Of a stretch of DNA of 64,000 nucleotides, positions 6,621-16,148 are shown piece after piece; the first letter of the stretch is position 1; each line of letters opens with the position of its first letter. Position numbers and translations under genes: made by a program. Under the pieces are notes generated by a model that did no database searches, was not told where the DNA came from, and saw nothing but the letters and a program-made list of their open reading frames with translations. This stretch comes from Paenibacillus sp. HB172176. GTDB lineage: Bacteria > Bacillota > Bacilli > Paenibacillales > Paenibacillaceae. Location: the NCBI RefSeq assembly GCF_011947265.1, contig NZ_JAATHD010000018.1, forward strand, positions 62,001 to 126,000, read 5' to 3'.

Positions 6621-9236
6621 TTACTCCGGCGTGCCCTGCGTAACGCCGTGAACATAGGTCTGCCATGGGGTATCGAGCGCACCCTGGCCCGGGTTATACG
6701 TGAAGAAATATTCCACCGTATCTCCGGCTTGGAGATTGTTGACGGGATAGGTGAAGTTGCCGTTGCCGTCCGAGGTCATGGCCACATTCAACTGCACGCC
6801 GTTGTTGATCTTGTAATGCAGATCCGCGAACGTTGCGCCGTTCACGTAGAACTGCAGATTGTCGCCCGACTTCTTCAGGCCGCGCACTTCATCACCAATG
6901 ACGATAACAGCGGACACTACCGTAATCGTACTCGTTGCCGTAAAGCTCCCGTCCACGCTGGTCGCCGTCACAGTTGTCGTGCCCGGCGCTACTCCCGTCA
7001 CGAGACCGTTCGAGCTAACGGACGCCACACTGGAATTCGCCACGCTCCATGTTACGGCTTGGTTCGTTGCGTTAGAAGGCGCAACAGCGGCGTTCAGCTG
7101 CGCGGTCTGGCTCTCCGACAGCTGAACCGTGCTCTGATCCACGCTTACGCCGGTTACAGGCACGTTGACAGGATTCTCATCATCGCCCGGCTGATAGACG
7201 CGAACGTAGTCCACCTGCATCGTTGCCGGAATATCGGATGGATCCGGCGACAAGCCGCCGTCGAAATGACCTCCAACCGCCAAGTTCATAATGATATAGA
7301 ACGGCTCGTCGAACGGAGCATCAGGGTTATTCGGCGCGGCAACGGAATACCACTGCTCTCTCGTCACCTTGAAGAAGAATTTGCCGTCCACGTACCACTT
7401 AAAGTCGTCATCCTCCCAGATAAGCGTATAGGTGTGGAAGTCATTCGCGAACGTTTGACCCTCGGGAAAGTCATACTCCCCTGCCAGATACTGATTCACC
7501 GGCCATTGACCGCCGAAGTGAACAGCGCCGCTTGTCGTGCCGGGCAAGCGTCCCTTCGCCTCCATAATGTCGATCTCGCCGGACGCGGCCCATGCGCCGT
7601 ACACCGCATCCTCCGGCAGCATCCAAAGCGCCGGCCAGATGCCGTCGCCCGTAGGCAGCTTGGCGCTGAAGTCCACGCGGCCGTACTGGAAGGAGAATTT
7701 ATCCTTGGTATTGATTCTGCCGGAGGAATATTGTGCGTAACGGGAAGGATCCTGCGGGAACGACATCGGATCGTTAAGCGCCTTCAGATTCAGCTTTCCG
7801 TTCTCCACGAATACATTCTGCGTGCTGTTCGTATAATGCTGCAGCTCCGCATTGCCCCAGCCCCAGCTATTCGGATCTTCGCTGACATAATAGCCGGTCT
7901 CGTAGCTCCACTTGCTCGTATCGAGCGTCGTGCCGTTGAACTCATCCTGCCATAGCAGCGACATGCCCGCAATAGTCGGATCGCTAGATGTTCCAATCGC
8001 GATATCCTCTTGATCGGTCACATCCGGACGGGGCGCGTTCGGATTGCCGATAAAGGTATAGGTGACATAGTTGCTGCCAATGCTGCCGCCGGACTGTCCG
8101 TTCAAGGGATAGCCGATTCGAAGCTGCATGTCCTCCTGAATCGGCTGGAACCACAATCCGTAGATATAGTCGGCCCAATAGCCCCATTGATTCGCGTCGG
8201 ACATGTTGTTATAGCCGCCCCCGGAGTACGAAAATCCGCTTTGGCCGGAGTCCGACATGTCCACCCACTGACCGTTAACATAAATCTCGTAGACGAAATT
8301 GCCCAGTTCAGTCCCGATGGCCGGATTGCCGTCAATCTTGGGCAGCGGAATGCCGATAGCGCCGCTCTCGTCCGCCGTGTAGCTCGTGCCGTCATACGCT
8401 GTAATCGCATAAGAGTTTCTTACAGGTTCATTGAAAACAATCGTGTACACGACGCTTGCGGAAGAGGTTGCCGATTCCAGCTTGACGTTAATGGATTCCG
8501 TTACCGTGAACCAATAACCGCCCCCGCCATCGGTGAATTGCCCGAAATTGCTGTTGTAGATCCAGCCGCTCGCTGCATTGTTGTCGATGCTCACCCACGT
8601 GCTGCCGCTCACAGGCTTGACATACAGCCGCAAATCATCGGCTACCGCAGCGTAAGGAATCGCCGGATCGTTGTTGAACACCGGATAGGTGAATCCGGCG
8701 CCGCCTGTGTAGCCTGCTGTAATTTGCGGGCCTTGCGTCGGCGTCATTGATGTAATGGTCTGAGTCGTAATATTTTGAAATTGAAGGGTGTAGTCCAGTG
8801 TAACGCCGGCATTGGTCTTGGAATACAGTTGAATCTCCGTCGTTGCCGATAGCGTGAACCAATAGCCGTTCAAGCCGCCGTCGCTCCAATGTCCCCAATT
8901 CTGGTTGTAGACAAAGCTGCCGACGCTGTCAATATCTACCCAACTGCCGCCGACCTTCACTTTGACGCCAATATCGTCAACCACTTCGCTCCAAGCCGCG
9001 GAGCCGCCGTTGAAGATTGGCATGACAAAGCCGTAGCTCGCCTGCCCTACTCCGGATTTCGAGACTACGGGGCCGTCCGCAGCCGAATAATAGGACATGG
9101 AAGTCACCGTGGTGCCCTCCGCATGAACGCCGGTCATCGGCAACAAGCCGGCGGCCGCGAGCAGCATTGCCGTTAAGGCCAGACTCAGAACTCGATGTGC
9201 CATCCTGAAGCTTTTCTTCGCAGAAAAAAGATTCAT
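6621..9236 (-). CDS. Secreted modular GH16 endo-beta-1,3-glucanase (laminarinase type)
   Basis: 871 residues from ATG 9236, chosen because AAGGAGG sits just upstream; the ATG at 9251 has none. Order of modules: signal peptide (1-40, ending VHA-EG); three related ~105-residue N-terminal repeats (about 40-395), each with a W-V-(D/S)-(I/M) strand and a YWFT/LWFQ strand; GH16 catalytic domain (about 420-690) with the GEIDIMEAKG active site near residue 552 (ExDxxE nucleophile and acid/base); a bacterial Ig-like group 2 domain (~700-780); and a C-terminal ~90-residue module resembling CBM56 beta-1,3-glucan-binding domains. The enzyme should cleave laminarin or curdlan-like glucans outside the cell. 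It lies last in the run permease-permease-binding protein-kinase-regulator-GH16, which implies that the importer takes up its products. A cre-like box precedes it. The repeat module is not one I recognise. Confidence 0.88.
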   Translation of the reverse strand: MNLFSAKKSFRMAHRVLSLALTAMLLAAAGLLPMTGVHAEGTTVTSMSYYSAADGPVVSKSGVGQASYGFVMPIFNGGSAAWSEVVDDIGVKVKVGGSWVDIDSVGSFVYNQNWGHWSDGGLNGYWFTLSATTEIQLYSKTNAGVTLDYTLQFQNITTQTITSMTPTQGPQITAGYTGGAGFTYPVFNNDPAIPYAAVADDLRLYVKPVSGSTWVSIDNNAASGWIYNSNFGQFTDGGGGYWFTVTESINVKLESATSSASVVYTIVFNEPVRNSYAITAYDGTSYTADESGAIGIPLPKIDGNPAIGTELGNFVYEIYVNGQWVDMSDSGQSGFSYSGGGYNNMSDANQWGYWADYIYGLWFQPIQEDMQLRIGYPLNGQSGGSIGSNYVTYTFIGNPNAPRPDVTDQEDIAIGTSSDPTIAGMSLLWQDEFNGTTLDTSKWSYETGYYVSEDPNSWGWGNAELQHYTNSTQNVFVENGKLNLKALNDPMSFPQDPSRYAQYSSGRINTKDKFSFQYGRVDFSAKLPTGDGIWPALWMLPEDAVYGAWAASGEIDIMEAKGRLPGTTSGAVHFGGQWPVNQYLAGEYDFPEGQTFANDFHTYTLIWEDDDFKWYVDGKFFFKVTREQWYSVAAPNNPDAPFDEPFYIIMNLAVGGHFDGGLSPDPSDIPATMQVDYVRVYQPGDDENPVNVPVTGVSVDQSTVQLSESQTAQLNAAVAPSNATNQAVTWSVANSSVASVSSNGLVTGVAPGTTTVTATSVDGSFTATSTITVVSAVIVIGDEVRGLKKSGDNLQFYVNGATFADLHYKINNGVQLNVAMTSDGNGNFTYPVNNLQAGDTVEYFFTYNPGQGALDTPWQTYVHGVTQGTPE

Positions 9237-9383
9237 AATTTCCTCCTTCATCGAATATAGGCGAATTTATCTGAGAGGAGTTTGTAATGGGATACAAATG
9301 GCGACCGTCATGCCGCCGCCCTTGTGCGCATCAAGAAGCAGCAGCCGTGACAATTCGGGCAAGCGAGGCGTATTACAGATCTC

Positions 9384-9398
9384 GGTAACCGCTTACAA
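9384..9398 (-). promoter_or_regulatory. Candidate cre (CcpA) site upstream of secreted GH16
   Basis: Minus strand TTGTAAGCGGTTACC matches the catabolite-responsive element consensus WTGNAANCGNWNNCW at 14 of 15 positions. It lies about 150 bases ahead of the GH16 start, in the 308-base gap after the response-regulator gene (9237-9544) where nothing else was seen apart from the GH16 ribosome binding site. Carbon catabolite repression of GH16 is inferred. Confidence 0.5.
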
Positions 9399-9544
9399 CA
9401 GCCTGCCTATTCCATCCGTTCCTCTAAGACATCTTTATTCTATCGAAGCTTACCCTGAGAGGGTAGGCACATCGTTTTTTGTTGTGACCCAATTTTTTGG
9501 CTGATCCTTTGCCGCATGAGCTGATGAATAAACGTATAGAAGGC

Positions 9545-11116
9545 TCAAAGCGCCGTATCCCGGAAGCGCTTCTCCTCCTCCGCCTTCCTTCTCATTCGCT
9601 CTCGATATTCGGTGGGCAGCATGCCCATCACCTCCCGGAACGCGCGCGTGAAGCTCTTGTAATTCTCGTAGCCGACCATAGTCGTAATCTCGACGATCTT
9701 ATGCTCCGTATCCGCGAGCAGCCGGCGCGCCTTATCCAGACGCACATCGCGCAGATATTCCGCGAAGCCCTTGCCGATATTCTTCTTGAACAGGTTGGAG
9801 AAATACGCGTAATTCAGCGAAACATGATTCGACACCATCGCAAGATCGAGCGGTTTATGATAATTCTCATGGATATAACGAATCGCCTCGTTCAAATCCT
9901 GCGTGTTGCGGTAGCTGCATTTGAACGCTTCGTAGAACTGATTCAGTCGGAGCAGCTGCTGCTGAAGCGCCTGAATATAGTCGCGAATGCCCGGATAATC
10001 GAAGAGATTGCGCAAGCAATCTATATCAAGCGCCTCCTCTCCCATATAAGGCCGGATGACGCGCTCGTATTCCTCCAGCATCTGCGCCATGGCGCGACAG
10101 AGCTGCTGCGTATAGCGGATGTGATAGCGCTGCAGTGTCTTCTTGTTGAACAATTTCGACAGATCTTCCGCGATCTTGCCGCCGTTCTGCGTGCCGATCA
10201 GCTGGAACAAAGCGTAAATCTCCTCATGCGGAAGCTCCCATTGCGGCTCAAGTCCCGTGATATGCTCGGGCAGTATGCAGCGTTTCTCCGGGAACAGATA
10301 GCTGTGGGCGTACAGCTCCATCAGCTGGGAATAACCTTCCGGCAGCCTCAACAATCCTTGCTGCGGTCCGGTCATAGCCATTACGGCATGAAGCTGCGCT
10401 TCCTTGAGTGCAGCCGCCAAGGCGTCAGTACTCGCAGAAGCGTCGACCGCCAAAATAAGATACGGACGCTGCTGAAGACAGACGCAGCCCTGTCTCCCGT
10501 ACACATTGCAGGCAATCGCTCCCATACTATGCAAGCTTGCGGCTCCGGGCTGGTTCACTCTGACTTCCTCCCGCAGCAGACATAGCCGATAGCCGCTCCA
10601 CAGACCTGGATGTTGTTCCTCAACGGAGCGAACCCAGCTCTCGTCATAGGAGGCGCCCTGCATGTACATGCCAAGCTCCTTGCGATCATTCTCTTGGGCA
10701 AGCGCGGAGATTTGCCGCATATTGTCATTCAAAGTCTGCCTTGTTCGAAGCTCCTGCAGCACATGCTCCACCGAGGTCTGAAGATCCTCCCGTTTCACGG
10801 GCTTGAGCAGGTATCCCTTCGCTCCGAGACTCATCGCCTTCTGCGCGTAAGCGAATTCGCCATAGCCGCTGAGAATGAGAAAATCAGCAGCAATTCCCTC
10901 CTCCCTGGCATGCGCCATAAGCTCCAGTCCATCCATATCCGGCATTCGAATATCGGTGATGACGAGTTGGACGTCATGCTCCCTCAAGAGCTTCAAAGCC
11001 TCAACTCCGTTGCCTGCGCAATACATGCCGCCCAGCTCCAACGGAAACTGGCGCAGCATTGCCTGCAAGCCTTCGCGGATATTTCGCTGATCATCCACCA
11101 CCAAAACCGTAAGCAT
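9545..11116 (-). CDS. Response regulator, YesN type (REC + AraC HTH)
   Basis: About 523 residues. The N-terminal receiver domain has VVDDQRN, phosphoacceptor Asp in VITDIRMPDMDG (about residue 53) and the KPV Lys near residue 103. A ~270-residue linker region follows, and a C-terminal AraC-type double helix-turn-helix (about 420-510) ends GYENYKSFTRAFREVMGMLPTEYR. Such regulators activate carbohydrate-uptake genes when phosphorylated by a cognate YesM-type kinase. The start ATG 11116 is preceded by GGGGGG nine bases upstream and lies just past the kinase stop; ATG 11125 overlaps that purine run and is less likely. Co-transcribed with the kinase. Likely targets are the adjacent importer and GH16. 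Confidence 0.88.
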   Translation of the reverse strand: MLTVLVVDDQRNIREGLQAMLRQFPLELGGMYCAGNGVEALKLLREHDVQLVITDIRMPDMDGLELMAHAREEGIAADFLILSGYGEFAYAQKAMSLGAKGYLLKPVKREDLQTSVEHVLQELRTRQTLNDNMRQISALAQENDRKELGMYMQGASYDESWVRSVEEQHPGLWSGYRLCLLREEVRVNQPGAASLHSMGAIACNVYGRQGCVCLQQRPYLILAVDASASTDALAAALKEAQLHAVMAMTGPQQGLLRLPEGYSQLMELYAHSYLFPEKRCILPEHITGLEPQWELPHEEIYALFQLIGTQNGGKIAEDLSKLFNKKTLQRYHIRYTQQLCRAMAQMLEEYERVIRPYMGEEALDIDCLRNLFDYPGIRDYIQALQQQLLRLNQFYEAFKCSYRNTQDLNEAIRYIHENYHKPLDLAMVSNHVSLNYAYFSNLFKKNIGKGFAEYLRDVRLDKARRLLADTEHKIVEITTMVGYENYKSFTRAFREVMGMLPTEYRERMRRKAEEEKRFRDTAL

Positions 11117-11118
11117 CG

Positions 11119-12954
11119 CTACCATCCCCCCAGATTATCATTCTCCCAAGGCAAACGTATCGTGACGTTGGTATATACGCCAATTTCGCTGTCGATCCAC
11201 AGCCCGCAGTCCTTGCCATAGTGAAGCTGCAATCTCTTATGCACGTTTTCAATGCCAAGCCCGTTCTTGCTTGCCACTATCGGTCCGTCCGCATCATCTT
11301 GCAAAGCCTCCTGCAGAACGGCTAGCTGCTCCGGGGCAATCCCGACACCGTCATCGTGAATCTCAATGAACAATCCCCTGTCATTCTCGGCTTTCACCTG
11401 GATTTGAATATGAACTCCGCCGCCTGAGGGCGCCGCATGCTGGACCGCATTCTCGACGATCGGCTGCATGCACATCTTCGGAATAGCGCAGCGCAGCACC
11501 TCTTGTGGGAGATTTGCCGTCAAGACGAAGCTCCCGCCTTCCATGAAGTTAATGAACTGGATATAGCTCTGTATGTTGGCAAGCTCCTCTCCAAGCGTGA
11601 CCGTGTCGCTTCTCCACTTCATGCTGTAGCGCATCAGGGAGCCAAGGGATACGAGTGCGTCGGCAATTGCCGACTGCCGCTCGACCTCCGCCTGCATACG
11701 GATCGCTTCGAGAGCATTGTACAAGAAATGCGAATTGATCTGGGAATGAAGGGAATGCAGCTGCGCATTCTTGGCGATAAGCTGCTTATCCACCACCTGC
11801 GTCATTAATTGCTGAATTTCATCCAGCATATTGTTGTAGCTGACGGCCATTTCATCGATCTCGTCGCCTTTCTCGCCATCTGCAAGACCCGTTTCGAGCT
11901 TCGCATCCAGCTGTCCCCTCCGCACCTTGCGCATCGAAATCAGCATTCGGTCCATCCGGCGGAAGATGCGCCTCGTTACTTGCGAGACGAGCAGCAGCAT
12001 AAGAAGCAGCACGCAGGAGGCAATCGCCGTTACCCACGCATACCAGCTGCGCGGTCCCTTGAGCAACGCATCGCGGGAAGCGATATCCACCACATAGGCA
12101 TCAAGCGGGGCGATGTACCGGTACAGCGCATAATAGGTATGGCCGCCGGCCTTCACCTTGATCGGGCTGTCCTGCTGCAGCACATCCAGTTTCTCGTGAA
12201 TCAAGCCAAAAATGGCGGGGAGCTCCTCTCCGGCGCTGCGGGAGAAAGCATGCCCGGAATTGTAAACATTGCGCGCAGAATCGCTCCCGTCCATAACAAC
12301 CGAGAAGAAATCGCCTCCGTTCTCCTCTAGCAGCTGATTGAAGAATTTGTCATGCTCCACTCGGATTTCCATAATGCTTGGTCTCTTCTGCTGGCCTTGA
12401 AGGCGTACAAGCCGGTAGTAGGACAGCGTGTGATCGCCATCCTTGAAAGAGAACAAGCGGTAGGCGGCCCCGCTGTTTTCTCTAAGGCTTACCCAGTAAT
12501 CCTGCGGCCAAAATTTATCATAATGATAGATCTCCGGCCATATCTCGAATAAATTCGGATTGTCGACATAGAAGCTGAGCTGGCTGATCATCTCATTGCT
12601 CTGAATGATATGACGCATCTGCTCGAATTGGTTCTGTCTGAACTTTACGAGCTCGAGACCGTCCCCTAGCATATCTGAATGAATATAATCCACAAACGCC
12701 TTTTGCGTGAGCGCCGTTGAGGAAACGTTTTCAATAATGGTCATCTTGCTTCGCAGCTGCTCGTTCAGTCTTGATACATGACTGCTTCCGGATGCCATCG
12801 CCTCCTTGTACAGCTGCGCTTCCTGCAGACGGATGAACAGGAACGATACAGCGATTGCCGGAATCGCGATTAACAGGCTGAAGGCGATGAACAGCTTGCG
12901 GGATATGTTGGCATTGCGATAAAATTTCCTGGCTTTCACGATAGCAGCGTTCAC
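11119..12954 (-). CDS. Sensor histidine kinase, YesM type
   Basis: 611 residues from GTG 12954, which has AAGGAGGG nine bases upstream; the longer frame to 13122 lacks a site and a signal anchor. TM1 lies near residues 16-37 and TM2 near 285-307, enclosing an extracytoplasmic dCache-like sensor. A HAMP domain follows, then a His_kinase domain with the phosphoacceptor in HSQINSHFLYNALE (the family usually has QINPHFLYN), and a C-terminal HATPase with N-box VENAVQHA and G-box DDGVGI. These kinases sense oligosaccharides, often through the binding protein of a neighbouring importer. Gene order importer-kinase-regulator supports control of the glucan locus. The last codons overlap the first possible start of the regulator gene. 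Confidence 0.88.
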   Translation of the reverse strand: MNAAIVKARKFYRNANISRKLFIAFSLLIAIPAIAVSFLFIRLQEAQLYKEAMASGSSHVSRLNEQLRSKMTIIENVSSTALTQKAFVDYIHSDMLGDGLELVKFRQNQFEQMRHIIQSNEMISQLSFYVDNPNLFEIWPEIYHYDKFWPQDYWVSLRENSGAAYRLFSFKDGDHTLSYYRLVRLQGQQKRPSIMEIRVEHDKFFNQLLEENGGDFFSVVMDGSDSARNVYNSGHAFSRSAGEELPAIFGLIHEKLDVLQQDSPIKVKAGGHTYYALYRYIAPLDAYVVDIASRDALLKGPRSWYAWVTAIASCVLLLMLLLVSQVTRRIFRRMDRMLISMRKVRRGQLDAKLETGLADGEKGDEIDEMAVSYNNMLDEIQQLMTQVVDKQLIAKNAQLHSLHSQINSHFLYNALEAIRMQAEVERQSAIADALVSLGSLMRYSMKWRSDTVTLGEELANIQSYIQFINFMEGGSFVLTANLPQEVLRCAIPKMCMQPIVENAVQHAAPSGGGVHIQIQVKAENDRGLFIEIHDDGVGIAPEQLAVLQEALQDDADGPIVASKNGLGIENVHKRLQLHYGKDCGLWIDSEIGVYTNVTIRLPWENDNLGGW

Positions 12955-13096
12955 GTCCGTCGCCCTCCTTATCTCTGAAATATACCATGGATGGCGACTT
13001 GATCGAAAGATGCTCGTCAAGAACCGCTTCTGCGATGGAAGGCTGTTTTCAGGCTTAGCGGTTCGCGCGCACATCTTGCCCCAAAAGCAGGCAATA

Positions 13097-13119
13097 CCGG
13101 CCGCCTGACAGGCGACCGG
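13097..13119 (-). terminator. Hairpin between binding-protein gene and kinase gene
   Basis: CCGG-CGCCTG pairs with CAGGCG-CCGG with one mismatch. It follows the binding-protein stop (13180) on the minus strand, but no proper T-run is present. It may be a partial terminator or an mRNA-stabilising stem that lowers kinase expression relative to the binding protein. Confidence 0.35.
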
Positions 13120-13179
13120 CAATACAGAAAGTATTTTCAGCTAAGCTGCTATGGGTTTATAGACAGGGCTGATTTCCCG

Positions 13180-14871
13180 CTACTCCGCCATCTTGGCTTT
13201 GCGAGCGTCGAGCTCGGCTTGCCTGAATTCCATCACCTTGGCGAAGCCATAATCGTCGCGGCGCGCAAGGAAGCTCTCGAAGGTTTTGTCGAAGGCGGCT
13301 TCGCTCTTCGCGGTTATGAGCTCCGGCAGCACTTCCTCCCAATTCTGCGAAATTCTCGACCAGGCCACCGCCGCGTCGGAATCGCCGAGCGGATCGAGTC
13401 CCTTGTAGATGCCGCTGTCGATATCGGCTTGCGCGTTAGCGAAATCCTCCATTTGCTTGATTACGGGAGCCTTCTCCGGTCGCCATTGGTTGACGATTAC
13501 CGGGTTGCGCATCATCCAGTACGTATCCATAATGCCGTATTCCTTCTCCAGCTTCTCGATATCCGAATCCAGCAATTGAACCATATCGGCCTTCAACGTC
13601 GGCTTGCCGTCCGCCATATCCCAGGTTTCGCCTTCCTTGCCCAGGAACAGATCGCGCTGCCCCTCCTCGCTTGCCAGATAGGTCAGGAAACGAATCGCGC
13701 GTTCCGGATCCTTAGCGGACTTGCTGATCATGGTCACCATCCAGCCGTCCATATTGCCCGGGAACAGCTTCGCCGAATCGCCATTGCTGTTCTGCGGACC
13801 GTCCACCGCGATATAATAGGAATCCGGATTAGCGCTAGCAGCCAGCATCGGATTGACCGCAGCCATCCCCGTCCATTCGCGAACCATCATGAAATAGCGT
13901 CCGTTGTTCGTTTTCTCCTCCACCTGAGCGTCGGAATCAACCAGGAAATCTACATTGATGAGGCCGCGTTCATAGGCGGTGCGGAAGGTCTTGAGCCACG
14001 CCACATAATCCGGATCGGTCATGCGGTCATAGACTTTGCCGTCCTTCTCGAATGGAATCGCAAGCAGGTTCTGCAAATATTCCGTCATGCCGTACGGCAC
14101 GTTGCCTTGCGCGAAGAAGGGGCTCATCGGCTGACCTTTGTATTCCGAATATTGATCCTTCAGCAGCTGCAGCGCGCCAAGGAAGCCCTCCGGCGTCGAC
14201 AGATCCGGACTGCCCATATCCTCGTACAGATCCTTGCGCACCAGGAAGGTCTGGTTGGCGGCCGTCATGCCGGTTTCATGCATCAGGTTAGGGCTGTAGG
14301 AATCGTTGGGAATGCCGTACGTATTGCCGTTCTCTTGACGATACCACTTCAGCGTGCCGTCGCCCGCCACCTTGTAGAAGTACGGGTCATATTGATCGGC
14401 GAGTTCGTTCAAAGCATAGACATGATCGCCCTCCCACAGCTTCTTGACAGCGGTTTCCCATGAGCCCATGCTAATGATGTCAGGCAGCTTCCCGGAGGTC
14501 ATCATCAGCGTAATTTGCTCGTTGGCGTCGCCGGACGGCACCTCGAGCTTGACATTCACGCCTGTTTTCTCCGTTATATATTTGGAGTTCATGCTCTCTC
14601 CCCATGTATGCGCATACCAGGACGCGCCCACGAACCAGCTCAGATCGACGGGGCTGGTGTCCAGCTTCCATGCGGCTTCGTCCGGACTTGGCGTCGCTTC
14701 GCCCTGCGCTTCCCCGCCTTTCGTCGCTTCGGGCTGCTGTGTGCTGTTCCCGGACTGGCCGTTCCCATTACTCCCGCCCTCATTGTTGTTCGTGCAAGCC
14801 GCCAGGCTGAACACAAGAACCGCGGCCACGGCAAGCGCCAACAAGGCTCTTCTCTTCTTCAAACGTTTCAT
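13180..14871 (-). CDS. Sugar ABC importer, lipoprotein solute-binding protein (LipO type)
   Basis: 563 residues. An N-terminal lipoprotein signal ends in the lipobox LAAC (Cys ~26), followed by an Asn/Gly/Ser/Glu-rich tether (27-60) and a large two-lobe binding domain of the family that pairs with LplB/LplC permeases. It would capture oligosaccharides at the membrane surface, here most likely beta-glucan fragments released by the neighbouring GH16. AAAGGA precedes the ATG by nine bases. It is preceded by a 356-base spacer that contains a 50-bp-period repeat array, which separates it from the two permease genes upstream. Confidence 0.85.
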   Translation of the reverse strand: MKRLKKRRALLALAVAAVLVFSLAACTNNNEGGSNGNGQSGNSTQQPEATKGGEAQGEATPSPDEAAWKLDTSPVDLSWFVGASWYAHTWGESMNSKYITEKTGVNVKLEVPSGDANEQITLMMTSGKLPDIISMGSWETAVKKLWEGDHVYALNELADQYDPYFYKVAGDGTLKWYRQENGNTYGIPNDSYSPNLMHETGMTAANQTFLVRKDLYEDMGSPDLSTPEGFLGALQLLKDQYSEYKGQPMSPFFAQGNVPYGMTEYLQNLLAIPFEKDGKVYDRMTDPDYVAWLKTFRTAYERGLINVDFLVDSDAQVEEKTNNGRYFMMVREWTGMAAVNPMLAASANPDSYYIAVDGPQNSNGDSAKLFPGNMDGWMVTMISKSAKDPERAIRFLTYLASEEGQRDLFLGKEGETWDMADGKPTLKADMVQLLDSDIEKLEKEYGIMDTYWMMRNPVIVNQWRPEKAPVIKQMEDFANAQADIDSGIYKGLDPLGDSDAAVAWSRISQNWEEVLPELITAKSEAAFDKTFESFLARRDDYGFAKVMEFRQAELDARKAKMAE

Positions 14872-14970
14872 TTCACGATCATCCTTTCATTTCCCCTATT
14901 ATAATGCAAAATCATGCCCATCAATTATCCCATGAGCTCAAACTTCTCTATTACCCGGGCCAATGTACTC

Positions 14971-15152
14971 TAACGAATCCTCATAGCGTTAAAAGCCCGT
15001 TTACCGCGCCGTTTAAAATCTAACGAATACCCATATCCTTATTGCTCTTTGATAGGCTATAAAAGGTCCTGCTTTGCTGCTTAGCGTTATGAATCTTCGT
15101 TACATTCCTGTAAAAGGTGATTTATTGAGATTAACGTTATGAATCTTCGTTA
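14971..15152. repeat. Array A: 50-bp-period F-F-R-R repeat array
   Basis: Four 21 bp cores. Two are forward, beginning TAACGAA (14971-14991 and 15021-15041). Two are inverted, ending CTTCGTTA (15082-15102 and 15132-15152). Like units start exactly 50 bases apart, and the turn from forward to inverted is 61 bases. Each core is flanked by TAACG...CGTTA-like ends and so is itself an imperfect palindrome. Spacers are unrelated to each other. The array fills most of the 356-base gap between binding-protein and permease genes; no gene is seen in it. Arrays with the same spacing lie at 27.6, 31.7 and 38.8 kb. Confidence 0.8.
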
Positions 15153-15227
15153 GATTCTCTCGTGCGGGGCCTGCTTAAAGTCCACTTGAGAGCCCTAGCA
15201 TATATTCATGCACAAGTACCTTTACGC

Positions 15228-16112
15228 TCACCCCTTAATCGCTCCAATCATAACCCCCTTCACCAAATACCTCTGGATGAAAGGATAGAACAAGAGAATC
15301 GGCAGCGTCGCCACCATCATCGAGGCGAACTTGATCGAATTGCCGGGCAGCCTCGCGCCGAATTGCGCCATTGCCTGCTGCTGCATGAACGACATGGAGT
15401 TCTCCGCGATGATCTTGAACAGCATCGTCTGCAGCGGCAGCAGCTCCTGCGTGCGGATATACAGCACGCCCTGATAATAATCGTTCCAATGGTAGACCGC
15501 CGCGAACAGCGATATCGTCGCGATGACCGCCATGCTGTTGGGCAAGACGATTCGGAACAGCACGCCATAATCCGAAGCGCCGTCCACCTTGGCGGATTCC
15601 TCCAGGCTCTCCGGTATGGTGCGGTAGAAGCTGATGAAGATGACCATGTCGAAGAACGTATACATGGCCGGTATAATGAACACCCAGAAGCTGTCGTAGA
15701 AGCCAAGCTTCGTCATCAGAATGAAGGTGGGAATGAGCCCTCCCGAGAACAGCATCGTGATCAAAGCGATTTTCATGTATATCTTGCGCCCAATCAAATT
15801 GGTCTTGCTGAGCCCGTAAGCCACGATGGCGGTGAACAAGACATGCGCCGCCGTCCCGATGACCGTCCGCAGCGTCGTAATGAGAAATCCGTTCATCATA
15901 TTCTCATTGCCGAACACCACCCGGTAGCTGTCCAGTGTGAACGCCTTCGGAAACCAATTCTCCGTGCCTAGCGCCGCATATTCCGCCGCGTTCAGCGAAT
16001 TGACAAGCACGAACCACATCGGATACAGCGTGATGAAACAAACCCCCAGCATGAGAAGCGTGTTGACGACTTCGAACGGACCGATGCGCCGAAGTCCTCC
16101 TCGTGTTCCCAT
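15228..16112 (-). CDS. Sugar ABC importer permease, LplC type
   Basis: 294 residues with six predicted membrane helices. The permease EAA loop is visible as EESAKVDGASDYGVLFRIVLP (about residues 175-195), the contact site for the ATPase subunit. The C terminus ends YLVKGVMIGAIKG, characteristic of LplC/YtcP-like subunits. GGGGGG lies before the ATG. It is the second gene after the LplB-type permease (36-base gap), with the binding protein downstream, so the three form one importer. No ATPase gene is adjacent; a shared MsmX-like ATPase elsewhere would be needed. Confidence 0.87.
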   Translation of the reverse strand: MGTRGGLRRIGPFEVVNTLLMLGVCFITLYPMWFVLVNSLNAAEYAALGTENWFPKAFTLDSYRVVFGNENMMNGFLITTLRTVIGTAAHVLFTAIVAYGLSKTNLIGRKIYMKIALITMLFSGGLIPTFILMTKLGFYDSFWVFIIPAMYTFFDMVIFISFYRTIPESLEESAKVDGASDYGVLFRIVLPNSMAVIATISLFAAVYHWNDYYQGVLYIRTQELLPLQTMLFKIIAENSMSFMQQQAMAQFGARLPGNSIKFASMMVATLPILLFYPFIQRYLVKGVMIGAIKG

Positions 16113-16148
16113 CTTTCTGCCCCCCTTTTTTAAAATTCAAGTCACCCC

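Noticed and set aside
9497-10585. Plus-strand 362-codon frame opposite the response regulator
   Set aside because: Shadow of the YesN-type gene on the minus strand; composition and lack of domains argue against it.
12955-13122. Extended N terminus of the YesM-type kinase
   Set aside because: No ribosome site and non-conserved sequence; GTG 12954 is preceded by AAGGAGGG.
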